Assembly (NCBI GenBank): GCA_039000515.1
Contig: JBCFYV010000515.1
Span: 57,182 to 121,181, forward strand
DNA: 64,000 bases
Reading direction: 5' to 3'
Source: Timema cristinae
Taxonomy: Eukaryota; Arthropoda; Insecta; Phasmatodea; Timematidae
Positions 23,445 through 35,264 of this stretch are shown piece after piece; the stretch's first letter is position 1; every line of letters begins with the position of its first letter. The notes under the pieces were generated by a model, which searched no databases, was not told the DNA's origin, and worked only from the letters and a program-made list of their open reading frames with translations. The position numbers were made by a program, and so were the translations under genes.

Positions 23445-26400
23445 TCAAATGGCATTAAAAAGATCCGCCTGGCGTATAAAACGGAGTAAACAAATAACTC
23501 CATCCGCACTATCGCGTAATAAAAAACGTAAGTCACCTTTAAAATTAAGTGCCAGGCGGATAGGGGCATACTTGCGACACTCCACCAAAATGTGGTACAC
23601 ACTAAGGGGAGCATCGCAAAACCCACACACTGGAGGTGGGTCCCCTCTCAATAAAAATCCATGGGTCAACGCTGTGTGTCCGACGCGGAGCCTTGTCACG
23701 ATGACCTCCTCTCTTCTGGACTTTCGTATAGAAGAGGGCCACCGCGACACACCGTCCCTGATGGACCGCAGCTTGTTCTGAGCAGGGGTCGAAACCCACT
23801 GCTCGTGCCAGGTGCGTAAGACCCCACGCCGAACATAACCCTTTAGATCTAAAAACATCACACCCATACTCGCCTCCGGAGGCAGGCGTGCCGCCTCCTT
23901 GGCCGCCTGGTAAGCCAGTTCATTTCCTGAGAGACCGGCGTGACCAGGAATCCAGCAAAAGGCGAGCCGGGTGCTTAATGAATCAATTTTTAAAATTTGC
24001 TCATGTATCATCTGCACCAGGGGATTCCAAGAGTAGAGGGTGGACAATGCCAACAGAGCACTCATGGAATCCGTGCAGATGAGAACAGAACGGTGACGCT
24101 TACGATACACAAAACACAGAGATTTAAAAATGGCGTATAATTCAGCCATAAAAACACTGGATTCACCAGGTAAACCAAATTTAAAATTGTTTCCCTCCAC
24201 AACAAATGCGCATCCCACGGAAGCCCCACACTTGGAGCCATCCGTATAGATGCGCTCAAAGCCCTGAAAGCGGGTGGAGAGGAGCTCATTAAATGTCCTC
24301 TCATATATAATCGGCGGGGTGGTCGCTTTAGGGAACTTGGCAAGATCATAATGGCATTGAGGTAGGCGAATCTTCCAGGGAGAAACTCGACCTGGGTATG
24401 TGGGGATAGCCTTTGGCAGGACTATCCCACACGTGTCGAATACCGATAGCATCCTGATCCCAACCGGCCTTGTACTACGCCATTTGGTTTCATACAAGAC
24501 ACGGTTAGGGGGATGAAACACAGGTCGGTAGGCAACATGCTCCGGCATGCAGTGAAGTTTTGAAACGTAAGATGCCAGAAGATAGGACCGCCGGTAAGAG
24601 AGAGGGGGCTCACCGGCGTCGGCACAGATGCTGACGACTGGACTGTTACGAAATGCACCAGTAGCCAGTCGTTATGCCAGCATGGTGGACACTATCCAGC
24701 ATCTTCAACGCCGAAGGTCTCGCTGATGCATACACTAAACTGCCGTAATCTAGTTTCGATCTTACCAAGGCCCTATACAGGCGCATCAAGGTTTCCCTAT
24801 CAGCCCCCCAGGACCGACCGCTAACCACTTTAAGCAGGTTGAGTGCTTTTATGCACCTCGCTTTCAGGTCTTTGATGTGGGGAATCCAGGTTAATTTAAA
24901 ATCAAATAAAAGTCCCAGAAACTTTACGGTCTCCGAGACAGGTAAAACAACGTGATTCATTAAAATACTGGGGGCTTGTTGAATTCCACGTAATCTATGG
25001 AAGTGGACGACCGTCGTCTTGTCTGAAGAGAAGCGAAAGCCATTACGCGATGCCCACGACCATAGATTGTTGACAGAGAGTTGTATCTGCCGTTCAGCCC
25101 TGTGGAGACTCGATGAACTACAATAAATTGCGTAGTCATCCACAAAGAGACATGAACGGACAGGAAGGTGTACGTTGTCCACAATGCCATTTATTGCAAT
25201 GGCGAACAACGCACAGCTTAAAATACTGCCCTGGGGCACCCCATTTTCTTGAATAAAATCATCGGATAAGGTGTTGTTTAACCTTACCCGGAAGTGTCTA
25301 TCTGACATAAAATTAGCTATAAAAACAGGGAGGTTCCCACGGAAACCCCAGTTAAAAAGGGTTTTTAAAATGCCGTACCGCCATGTGGTATCGTACGCTT
25401 TCTCCAAGTCAAAGAAAACTGCCAAAAGATGCTGTTTATGGAGAAAGGCGTCACGAACTGCCGTCTCGAGACGGACGAGATGATCCACCGTAGATCGGTT
25501 GCGGCGAAAACCACATTGAATATTTGATAGTAGATTGCGGGATTCTAAATACCATATTAATCGTTTATTTATCATTTTTTCCAATATTTTGCATACACAA
25601 CTAGTTAAGGCTATCGGTCTATAACTAGTTGGTTCTAATTTTTCCTTGCCACTTTTATATAGAGGGATAATTGTTGCTTGCCTCCACAGTGTTGGGAACT
25701 GACGAGATTCCCAAACACTATTGTAGAGGTCCAACAGACATGCTCGTCCAGCAGGGGGTAACTGGCGCAACATTTCATAATTAATGTCGTCGGGGCCAGG
25801 AGCTGTGCTACCCGCCTGGGACATGGCATAGGTCAGTTCATCTAAAGTAAAGGGGGAGTTGTAATCCTCCCCCTGACTCTGACCAAAGTCAATAGAATGG
25901 CGCTCTATGTTCCGCTTATGCGCTGCAAACTCATTTGAGTAGCTTGCAGTGCTAGATATGGCGGTGAACATAGAGCCCAATACATTGGCGACCTCCACAG
26001 AGGAGGAGACAAGCGTACCATTTGACATGAGGGCAGGTATGTTATTGATGGTATTTTTGCTACTACGTAATTTACGAATATTGTCCCAAACCTTAGTTGT
26101 GGGAGTGGAAATTGTAAGGGTAGTTATAAACTGTCTCCAAGACTCTCTTCTGCTTTCACGAATGATACGGCGAGCTCGAGCACGCATAATCCGGAATGAT
26201 TCTAGATTATCCAAGGTAGGACGCCGATGGAAGAGACGTAATGCTCTTCGACGGTCAGAAATGGCCAATCTACACTCCTCGTTCCACCAGGGAACAGGAT
26301 GGTGGCGCGGGTTTGGCGAGGATTTAGGGATAGATTCCCTCGCCGCCATGATGAGACCGTCGAAGTAAAATGGGCAATATTAACATCGACGTCCGGAGAA

Positions 26401-27139
26401 AGGGGTTGTACAAATACGGCGAGCTCGCGAAATTTATCCCAGTCAGCACGTTTAAGCACCCATTGTGGTGCACGTGCTATACCGGGAGGGTCTTCAATTA
26501 GCGAAAGCAAAATGGGAAAGTGATCGCTGCCACATAGATCCGAGTGGACCTCCCAAAGGAAGTGGGCAGCGATCCCGGGGCTACATAGAGTTAGGTCGAT
26601 GGCAGAGGATACACCATTAAAGGTGGAAAAGTGTGTCTGGGTCCCGGTGTTCATTAACACCAGGTTTCCCGAGACAAGAATATCCTCTACCATCCTCCCG
26701 CGGGCGTCTGTATAATTAGACCCCCACACCAGGTTGTGTGCGTTAAAGTCCCCCAAGATAATATAGGGGCGGGAAGTTGTTTAAAGAGGGCCTCTAGGCT
26801 CCTCTTTGAAACACGTTCACCTGGTGGGAGGTAGATGCAGCATACAGTTACTTCTATAGGAAGGGAGACTCTGACAGCGATCACTTGGAGATCAGATACA
26901 ATATTTATACACTTATTATATATATTGCTACGTGCAAGTATAGCCACACCTCCGCTAGCCCGATCGAAGAATGGCTTGTCGGTACGATATACATCGTACC
27001 CACGAAGCATCGGGCTGTCAGTTGGGCGGAAGTGGGTCTCCTGCAAACACAATATGGAAGGATGCAGGGAAGAAATTATTAGTTTAATTTCCTCTACACG
27101 AGCATAAAAACCCCTACAATTCCATTGTAGTAGCGACAT
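23445..27139 (-). pseudogene. LINE C ORF2 (endonuclease-RT-RNase H), frameshifted
   Basis: Starts MSLLQWNCRGFYARVEEIK 18 nt after the ORF1 stop. Endonuclease lies in 27139-26687 and 26756-26202, linker and whole RT in one 567-codon frame (26349-24646; FFDLEKAYDTTWRYGIL, CLFVDDYAIYCSSSS), RNase H and C-terminus in 24548-23445 (IYTDGSKCGASVGCAFV, WIPGHAGLSGNELAYQAA, CGFCDAPLSVYHILVEC). Frameshifts near 26760, 26350 and 24640 break it. All RT and RNase H motif residues can be seen, so inactivation is by few lesions. Confidence 0.85.
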
Positions 27140-27157
27140 AAGTTATTAGTATGAAAT

Positions 27158-28844
27158 TTAATTATCCTCGCAATCCATTTCACTATCCTTTAAGAATAAA
27201 AATTTGTTGAGGCCCTTTTTAGGCCCTCTTGCCTTTCCCAGTCTCTCCTGTACCTCTCGCTTCAGGAGAGGCTTCGGCTTATTTTGGAGAGACTGGGTAG
27301 TCGGATCCTTGCGCGAAGGCTTTGTTAAGGCCTTCGACGCTTTTTTAATAGTATTCTTTTCGGCGGTCTCTCGCTGGTCCTTCTTCAAGGCACCAGTGGG
27401 ACTCGCTTCTACGGCCTCACCTGCTTCGCCACTCATCCCGTCCTCTGGAGGCACAGAGGCGAGAGTGAGCAACTCAAAAGTGGCCGCATGCAATCTATTT
27501 CCCCGAGGAGGGCTCGGGGAGTTCCCCGAGGAGGGCTCGGAAGAGTTCCCCGAGGAGGGCTCGGGAGAGTTCCCCGAGGAGGACTCGGAAGAGTTCCCCG
27601 AGGAGGGCTCGGGAGAGTTCCCCGAGGAGGGCTCGGGGGAGTTCCCCGAGGTGGGTTCGGGGGAGTTCCCCGAGGAGGGCTCGGGGGAGTTCCCCGAGGT
27701 GGGCTCTGGGGTGTTCCCAGAGGGGGTCTCCTCGGGGTACAGGTGGTGGTGGCGACTTTTGTGAGGGTTTCGCCACTTCAATTATTTTCTGCATCACCAC
27801 AGATGATGCCGGCTGTTTTTGTTTGTCTCGAATAGAGACGAGTGGCACAGGTCTTGTAGGAGTCTTTGCAATATTAACTGCGCAGTGGCAGTTAGGGCAA
27901 TTTATATTTTGGGTGACAATTTGGCTGAAGGAACTTTGAAATACCGGAGCTTGCAGTGCAGTATACTCTTTGCGTGCCTGGGCATAAGGGATCTTCTTTT
28001 CTGTTTGGATCTCCAGGACTTTTTTCTCTACTTTCCAATTCGGACATGACCGAGACCAGGCAGAATGAGGACCCTTGCAATTAATGCAGAATTTAGGAGA
28101 CTCGCATGGTTGTTCGTGAGCCTCCTGTCCACAATCTGCACAGGTTGGCTTACCACGGCATCGCAGCTTCGTATGCCCAAACTCCTGGCACTGAAAACAG
28201 CGCCGAGGGTTGGGGACATACGGCCGGACCCTGAGCACGTGGAAGCCAGCTCGGACCTCCTTTGGTAAGGAAGGGGTGGCAAATGTTAGAATATAACTAT
28301 CAGTGTTCTTCACTACATCGTTCCTTTTGATGGTGATCCTATATACTTCGGTGACATGTTGAGGGGAAAGCTCCTCACAGATGTCCTCAATGCTTACGCA
28401 GTCGAGGTCATAGCACGTGACCACTCCCTTGCAAACATTGAGGAACCTGTGCGGTTCCACCTTCACCTTTAAATGATTCGAGGGGCTCAACGGTATTGTA
28501 GTTATTGCCATTATTTTCTTTGTCTGAAGGTCGTTTTCCGTCTGTACCATAATCGTGCCATCGCGCAGTTTTCTAATTGAAACCCCAGACTCGGCAGCTC
28601 CACTTATCGCTCTTTCGAGGACAAATGGGCTTACTCGCTTAAGGCTTTCGTTTTCATCCATTCGAGACATAACCAGGAAGCGGGGCTGGGGCCTCACCAC
28701 TTCCTGGAATTTTTCAATTAAAGGGCTGGACGGCCTTACCCGTTTCCGCCTCTTATCTATATTACGACCCTGCGACGGGCCGGGCAGTGAGTTGCCAGCA
28801 GTGTTTAGCAGTACGGTGCCAGCGGCGACAATGTTGTCGGCCAT
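27158..28844 (-). pseudogene. LINE C ORF1 with expanded 24-bp repeat
   Basis: Starts MADNIVAAGTVLLNTAGNS; middle KVEPHRFLNVCKGVVTCYD; knuckles CFQCQEFGHTKLRC, CADCGQEAHEQPC, CINCKGPHSAWSRSC. In the proline-rich part (about 27500-27725) some nine 24-bp units lie in a row. A frameshift just before them puts the main frame into GELPRALL repeats and a stop at 27495, while the frame of the Lys-rich tail (ending MDCEDN, 27158) reads GNSPEPSS. Subtype C/D by its N-terminus. Confidence 0.85.
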
Positions 28845-29481
28845 GCCATTATTGGGGACAACCTACACAATACTCGGATCGTAGACCCAGGGTGACCCAA
28901 GTTGGTTCTACCACATATGGCCCTGTTAACTGTCCCGACGAGAGGCTCTATACGACGCTAGACATGACAACCTTCGCATAGAGCATCGCCGAGACAGAGG
29001 TCGTCGCAGCAAGTGGGTGTAGGAAAGTGCCAATTTTACGTCCGGGCCCTCATGAACGCAACCGATCTTTTCCCAAAGTAGGGTACCCGGTTATTGTCAT
29101 CCCTAAGGCCCTTCTACTAAGGTATTGCAACCGGCGCACTTTCATTTAGGAGCTCAAGGCAGTGGTATCCAATAATAAACAGAGAAGAGCCGGGTTAGTT
29201 GCCAAGGTCGTCAACGGAAAGGCCAAAGGCCTCTGTGCAGGATGAACGGTGGGAGAAAGGAAGAAAGAGGTAAGGTTAGGTAAAGAGAAGGGGGAAGGGT
29301 GAAAAAAAGGGGGAAAGTGAATGAAGAAGAAAATGATGTGAAAGGAAAGATATAGGATAGGTTTGTCCCACACGAGGTACGTCCTGCACAGAAGCCTCCC
29401 CTTTTAGTCGCTTCTTACGACAAGCAGGGGTTACTGCGGGACTATTCTAAACCCCGTCCCGCAGGGGGAAGGGTTGAAATA

Positions 29482-30491
29482 AACTGTCTCCAAGACTCTC
29501 TTCTGCTTTCTCGAATAACACGGCGAGCTCGAGCGCGTAGAATTCGGAATGACTCCAGATTCTCTTTAGTGGGGCGTCGATGGAATAGACGTAGGGCCCT
29601 TCGACGGTAAGAAATAGCCAGGCGACACTCCTCGTTCCACCAGGGAACAGGATGGTGGCGCGGATTTGGCGAGGATTTAGGGATGGAAGCCCTCGCCGCC
29701 GCGATGACCGTCGAAGTAAAATGCCCAGTCTTACCATCGACGTCAGGATGTCGGGATTCACTAAATACGGCGAGCTCGCGGAATCTATCCCAGTCAGCAC
29801 GTTTTAGCACCCATTGGGGTATTCGCGCCGTACTGGGAGGATCTTTAAGAGGTGTATGCGGAATTGGATAATGATCACTGCCACATAGGTCCGGGTGGAC
29901 CTCCCAAAGGAAGTGAGCAGCGATCCCGGGACTACATAAGGTTAGGTCGATGGCAGAGGATACACCATTAAAGGTAGAGAAGTGTGTCTGGGTCCCGGTG
30001 TTCATTAACACCAGGTTTCCCGAGACAAGAATATCCTCTACCATCCTCCCACGGGCGTCTGTAAAATTAGACCCCCACACCAGGTTATGCGCGTTAAAAT
30101 TCCCCAAGATGATATAGGGGGCGGGAAGTTGTATAAAGAGGGCCTCTAGAGTCCTCTTAGGAACACGCTCACCCGGTGGGAGGTAAATGCAGCATATTGT
30201 TACTTCCAAAGGGAGGGAGACTCTGACAGCAATCACTTGGAGATCAGAAACAATATTAATATTCTTATGATATATAGTGCTTCGTACGAATATAGCCACA
30301 CCTCCGCTAGCCCGATCAAAGAAAGGCTTGTCGGTACGATACACATCGTAACCACGAAGCATCGATTTGTCATTTAGGTGGAAGTGGGTCTCCTGTAAAC
30401 ACAAGATGGAAGGATGCAGGGAAGAAATTTGTTGTTTAATTTCCTCTACACGAGCATAGAAACCCCTACAATTCCATTGTAGTAGCGTCAT
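29482..30491 (-). pseudogene. LINE B ORF2, endonuclease part
   Basis: Begins MTLLQWNCRGFYARVEEIK at 30491, with QETHF, FNAHNLVWGS (others have DFNAHNLVWGS; here GNFNAHN), SAIDLTLCSPG and GSDHYPI, the APE-type endonuclease blocks, then the basic linker (NEECRLAISYRRRALRLF). It is cut at 29482 by copy C and rejoins the RT part at 23065. The frame is open throughout this piece. The DFNAH to NFNAH change alters a residue of a conserved endonuclease block, so activity is doubtful even without the insertion. Confidence 0.85.
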
Positions 30492-30509
30492 ACTTAATTA
30501 ATATAATAT

Positions 30510-32150
30510 TTAGTTATCCTCGCAATCCATGTCACTATCCTTTAATAATAAAAATTGGTTGAGGGCCTTTTTAGGTCCTCTTGCCTTTCCCAGTCTCTCC
30601 TGGACCTCCCGCTTCAGGAGAGGCTTCGTTTTATTTTGGAGAGACTGGGAAGTCGGATCCTTGCGCGAAGGCTTTGTTAAGGCCTTCGACGCTTTTTTAA
30701 TAAAAATTTTTTCGGCGGTCTCTCGCTGGTCCTTCTTCAAGCCACCAGTGGGACTCGCCTTAGCGGCCTAACCTGTTCCGCAACTCGTCCCCACCTCCGG
30801 AAGCACAGAGGTGGGTGTGAGAGGCTCAACAACGGCCGCCCTTGATTTAGTACCCCGAGGTGGGCTCGAGGGTATTTCCCGAGGTGGGCTCGGGGGGTTC
30901 CTCGAGGAGGTCTCCTCGGTGGTATAGGTGGGGGAGACAACCGTTGTGGCGGTTTGGCCTCCTTTAAAAATTTAGGCGCCACAGAAGTTGGCGCGGGATC
31001 AACATAAATGTCTCGAGAAGACACCAATGGTACTGGTCGCGTTGGCTCCTTAGCAAGATTAACTGCGCAATGGCAGTTAGGACAGTTTATATTTTGACTG
31101 ACAATACGGCTATATGAAGTTTGAAATACCGGAGCTTGACTTGATACGTATTCCTTGCGTGCCTGGGCATATGAGATCTTCTTCTCAGATTGTATCTCCA
31201 GGACTTTCTTCTCTACCTTCCATTTAGGACAGGCCCGAGACCAGGCGGAATGCGGACCCTTGCAGTTGACGCAGTATTTAGGAGACTCGCATGGTGTTTC
31301 ATGAGCCTCCTGTCCACAATCCGCACAGGTTGGCTTACCACGGCATCGCAGCTTCGTATGCCCAAATTCCTGGCACTGAAAACAGCGCCGAGGGTTAGGG
31401 ACATACGGCCGGACCCTGAGCACGTGGAAGCCTGCTCGGACCTCCTTCGGAAGGGTAGGAGTCGCAAATGTTAGGATATACGTATCAGTCTTCTTTTCTT
31501 GTCCATTCTTTTTTGTGACAATACGGTACACTTCGGTGACATGCTGGGGGGAAAGCTCCTCACAGATCTCCTCAATGCTTACGCAGTCGAGGTCATAACA
31601 AGTGACCACTCCCTTGCAAACATTGAGGAACCTGTGGGGCTCCACCTTCACCTGTATATTTGCCGTATTACTCAACGGTATTTCGGAGATCGCCATAATA
31701 TTTGAGGATTGTGTGTCGGTCATAGTCTGAATCATAATGGTGCCATCACGCAGTTTCCTTATTAAAACGTCATATTTTGCTGCTCCATTTATCACTCTTT
31801 TGAGGATAAATGGGCTGACACGTTTCAGATCTAGACTTTCTTCAACTCGAGACATCACCAGGAAGCGGGGCTGAGGCCTCACCACTTCCTGGCTTTATCA
31901 AAACAGGGCTGGACGGCCTTACCCGTTTCCGCCTCTTATCATTAATACGGCCCTGTGAGGGGCCGGGCAGTGAGATGCCAGCGGAACTTGGCAGTACGGT
32001 GCCAGCGGACAGTAAGGTGTCAGCTGTGACAATTAACTCATTCATGAGTGGGAGGACAACCTGCAAAAGTACTCGGATCGTAGACCCAGGTTGATCCCAG
32101 TTGGTTCTACCACATAGGGCCCTGTTAACTCTTCCGACGAGAGGCTCCAT
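30510..32150 (-). pseudogene. LINE B ORF1, frameshifted
   Basis: Pieces 32150-31842, 31885-30737 and 30740-30510 give N-terminus MEPLVGRVNRALCGRTNWDQ, the three knuckles (CFQCQEFGHTKLRC, CADCGQEAHETPC, CVNCKGPHSAWSRAC), a short proline-rich part and the Lys-rich tail ending MDCEDN. Frameshifts near 31880, 30860 and 30740. Subtype A/B/F, closest to copy F in text. Confidence 0.85.
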
Positions 32151-32680
32151 ACGACGCTAGACATAACAACCTTCATATGAAGCATCGCCGGAAGAGAGGT
32201 CACCGCAGCAAGTGTATGCAGGAAAGTGCTAATTTTACGTCCGGGACCCTCATGAACGCAACCGATCTTTTCTCATGGTAGGGTACCCGGTTGTCATCCC
32301 TAAGGCCCTTCTACCAAGATATTACAACCGGCGCACTTTCATTCGGGAGCTCAAGGCAGTGGTATCCAATAATAAACAGAGAAGAGCCGGGTTAGTTGCC
32401 AAGGTCGTCAACGGAAAGGCCAAAGGCCTCTGTGCAGGATGAACGGTGGGGGAAAGGAATAAAAAGGTAAGGATAGATAAAGCGAAGGGGGAAGAGTGAA
32501 AAAAGGTGGAAAGTGAAGGAAGAAGAAAATGATGTGAAAGGAAATATATAGGATAGGTTTGTCCCACACGAGGTACGTCCTGCACAGAAGCCTCCCCTTT
32601 TAGTCGCTTCTTACGACAAGCAGGGGTTACCGCGGGACTATTCTAAACCCCGTCCCGCAGGGGGGGGGGAGAAATTTAGA

Positions 32681-32900
32681 AAAAGCCGATTTGCAAACCA
32701 ACGGAGAAAGCCTACCATCTACTTCAACACAACCTGATGTTAGTATTGAAATCCAGCAAAAAGAATGGTTTTGTTTCGTATGTGAAGATCATTCTGTTGA
32801 GGACATGGTGCAGTGTTTGATATGTTGGTCCTGGGTGCATGAAAGATATGCAGGGGTCAAGTCAGGATTAAAACAGTTTATTTGTGTGGAGTGCAAATAG
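32681..32900 (+). pseudogene. pogo/Tigger transposase, C-terminal zinc finger segment
   Basis: Rejoins the pogo frame after LINE B: EKADLQTNGESLPSTSTQ, then WFCFVCEDHSVEDMVQCLIC, WSWVHERYAGVK and FICVECK before TAG. The Cys pattern C-X2-C ... C-X2-C ... H ... C-X2-C resembles a PHD-like finger, seen at the C-terminus of some insect Tigger transposases. Excision of LINE B plus one duplicate keeps the frame (RRNLEKAD). Confidence 0.75.
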
Positions 32901-32959
32901 AAAAAAGTTTTGATAAACATTTTAATACTAAAACATTCCTCTGTACTATGTTTATTATT

Positions 32960-33222
32960 AGGTGTTCTGTCACACGACAGATTAATTATTTTGTCAGTGA
33001 ACTTAGACTGCCAATGCGCCCTGTCCTCCACGGCCTCCTTTAGCTCCCTAAATTTTTTTCCTTCCCTGAAGTCATCCAATATTCGAAACCTTCTTCTTCC
33101 TAAACTTCTCTTTCCCTCGACCTTGTCTTCAATGATGTCATGCAGAAGACAGTTCCTCCTAAGAATGTGTCCGATCCAATTGACTTTCGTCCGAAGACTC
33201 ACATTGCACTGTAGTATGAGAT
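32960..33222 (-). pseudogene. 3' fragment of a different non-LTR RT gene
   Basis: The minus strand reads NWIGHILRRNCLLHDIIEDK, RRRFRILDDFREGKKFREL and EAVEDRAHWQ, the C-terminus of a common insect endonuclease-reverse transcriptase family distinct from the I-like copies. It lies inside the pogo element, between the zinc-finger end and the right terminal repeat, so it is a further small insertion. Only about 85 codons remain. Confidence 0.65.
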
Positions 33223-33282
33223 AATCTTTTTATTAGTAGCTTCTTCCTAATAAATACTGTAGTGGTACGATTTAGGATATGG

Positions 33283-33297
33283 GTGGTACAATTTAGG
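33283..33297 (+). repeat. Subterminal repeat of the pogo/Tigger element (right)
   Basis: GTGGTACAATTTAGG, with a sister copy GTGGTACGATTTAGG at 33262-33276; inverted with respect to the copies at 14852 and 15190. Confidence 0.6.
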
Positions 33298-33508
33298 AAA
33301 CCTGTCTCCTGTATCGTACCGATTGCAGCCAGTTAGAAAAATTGCTGTATTTATTTCCAATTACATCCTTTTGAACTTGAAACAGTATAACTATATTAAC
33401 AAATACATACAGTTTTGTGTAAAAATACATTTAATATAAGAGGTTAGTATTCATAGCAAATAAAAATAAAGATTAAAAAATGGGTACGATATAGGCAGCT
33501 TTCCCCTA

Positions 33509-33628
33509 ATATATTGAGGTGTAGTACTTAGTTTTAATTTTGATAAGCTTATATAAATTTTTAAAATTAAGTTTTCACACCCTCTGGTCCGGTCCACGAA
33601 AAAAAAACTGCGGCCCACGCTGAGAAAT
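33509..33628. other. Short spacer, no gene
   Basis: AT-rich DNA between the pogo right end and a SINE. Confidence 0.5.
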
Positions 33629-33852
33629 AATTGAGAACCACTGGTCTAAGGTATCAGTCATTCTAGCAATATACTAGAGACTGTCGATGACAGGAGAGCC
33701 GGGTTCAAATGCGGGTCAGGTGTAATGAGGGATGTTTTTCCATTCCCCTTGCAAGCAATTGCGGGTATAATTTCTCTATAGTATAGTCTTCCTAATCTCC
33801 AGCACATTAGCTTGATTAGAAGAGGAATGCTGCCTAAAATCTGACCAAGCAA
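33629..33852 (+). mobile_element. tRNA-derived SINE, copy 1
   Basis: Shares with 37281-37515 the opening TTGAGAACCACTGGTCTAAGG, a B-box-like GGGTTCAAATGCGG (33700-33713), then a TTTTTCCATTCCCCTTGCAA block and a region near CCTAATCTCCAGCACATTAGC. This order (tRNA-like head, conserved body) marks an old SINE. The A box is weak (TCTAAGGTATCAG). Confidence 0.55.
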
Positions 33853-35264
33853 GAGGTACACTCCCTATCTGTGAATGTTGAAACTAGTACAGTTACGTCA
33901 GTTATCTTTATACATCAAGAACCAGACGCGTTTCGGTAGTCATTATTGACTGTGGTGAGAGTCGAACTGTTAAAACAGCTGTTTAGAAAACTTTTTACGT
34001 TTTGCTGTTTCATCGTTTCTTTTGAAAAGTAAGCAATTGTATTTTAAGAGTTATATTTTTTAAATCATAAGCTTTTGCTGTAGAGGTTTTTCTAAAACTC
34101 TTTGGTACGTGTGTTATAAGAATAACATGTGTATGAAATGTTGTGTGTCTATTATAGGAAGATAGCCCGTCGCTTGATTTTAAGTAGATATGATTCAAAT
34201 CCAAATCCTAGCAAATTATTAGAAATTTTAATGATTTACAAATAGACCTACATTACACAATATAGGCCTAAATTGTAAATTGAGATTTATTTCAATCATG
34301 CTTTCAATTTTAATCAACTCCAACCACTCCTCGCAAAATACTGGTTAAAATCCAGCCAAATTAAACAATCTAGAATCATATTATTGTTTAAAAATCAAAT
34401 CAATCAACATTTGAGTGTCTTTTAGTTATTTTTAAGAGTGTTGATAGAATGAGTAAAGTTTCTAAAAAAAACCATGTAAGATAAACTAGCAGATTAGGCC
34501 TAGTTAGCTTTTGATCAACTTTAATCATCATTGAAGGATTATAATTTATTTTAATAAGAAAACAAAATTAAAAATATAAACAGATAACAAAATACTAAAA
34601 CAACATGCTTAACAATTAAACATGCATTGGAAAAAGCGAACTTAATAATGCCTAAGTGTGTATTATTATTTTCTTTTATATTATCTATTATCTTTCTTTG
34701 CGTAGAAAACAAAACACATATTAGATTCTTGCGATGTATCGATTTCTGAGAATACATTCTATTTAAAACACAAACATATTTTCGACTCTTGCAATATGTT
34801 CATTCCGATTTTATTAGGCAGGACTACGTTTGAATATTACAATTACTTCAATCACATATTTTTTTAAATAATAAACTCTTAGTTAATATCAATTTAAAAA
34901 CAAATTATCAATTAGCAAGTCATTATTTGATTCTTAAAACTCGATATCACTTACTGAGTGATCAGATTACCTGAATCGATTTTAAACAATCGATACATGA
35001 TACATAGGCCAGTAGGGATAAATAAACAGTTTTATCGGTGTCTAACTGTTGACAGTATTTATTTTCCATGAAACCCAAAAAATATCTAACTTGAGGATCG
35101 TATGAAATAAATTGGGGTTATTTGCATAGTTGTAGATAATTAAAACCAGTAGGGTAGTAAGAATTAACAGTTGTGTTTATTTAATCATCATTCTGGAGAG
35201 TAAATATATACGTCATGCCGGCTGACTTTGTATTGTGTGTAATGTGTTATTTCTGTTTAAAATA
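33853..35264. other. Non-coding AT-rich stretch, no gene
   Basis: About 1.4 kb, very AT-rich, with only short ORFs that look accidental. No repeat ends or splice-bordered exons were recognised. Confidence 0.5.

Larger units (their letters stand above)
23079..29468 (-). mobile_element. LINE copy C, full length, inserted in copy B
   Basis: A 6.39-kb element with a (TAA)n tail at 23079 and the GC-rich leader ending GTCCCGCAGGGGG at 29468. The 13-bp duplication AAGGGTTGAAATA flanks it at 23066-23078 and 29469-29481. Removing one duplicate and the element restores the matching text of the other copies (GGGTTGAAATAAACTGTCTC). It carries both ORFs, each with frameshifts. It must be younger than copy B. 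Confidence 0.95.
29469..32668 (-). mobile_element. LINE copy B, 5' half
   Basis: Continuation of copy B after copy C, holding the start of ORF2, ORF1 and the leader. The leader ends GTCCCGCAG plus a long G run, followed by GAGAAATTTAGA at 32669-32680, the partner of the duplication at 19967. This G run (about nine) is among the longest of the copies. Confidence 0.9.
14823..33506 (+). mobile_element. pogo/Tigger-type DNA transposon, nested host of other elements
   Basis: Ends are TA/AAGGGAAAGTCGCCTATATT at 14821 and the inverted counterpart ATATAGGCAGCTTTCCCC/TA at 33508, giving terminal repeats of about 24 bp (a few differences) and a TA duplication, the Tc1/mariner-pogo pattern. Subterminal repeats CCTAAATCGTACCAC (14852, 15190) recur inverted as GTGGTACGATTTAGG (33262) and GTGGTACAATTTAGG (33283). 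Removing the inserted Harbinger (about 3.1 kb) and LINE B plus C (about 12.7 kb) leaves about 2.9 kb, normal for an autonomous Tigger. The transposase is broken by stops and frameshifts. Confidence 0.85.

Noticed and set aside
34551..34757. Hydrophobic minus-strand ORF as a membrane protein
   Set aside because: AT-rich spacer; hydrophobic codons are expected from composition, and no homology is recognised.
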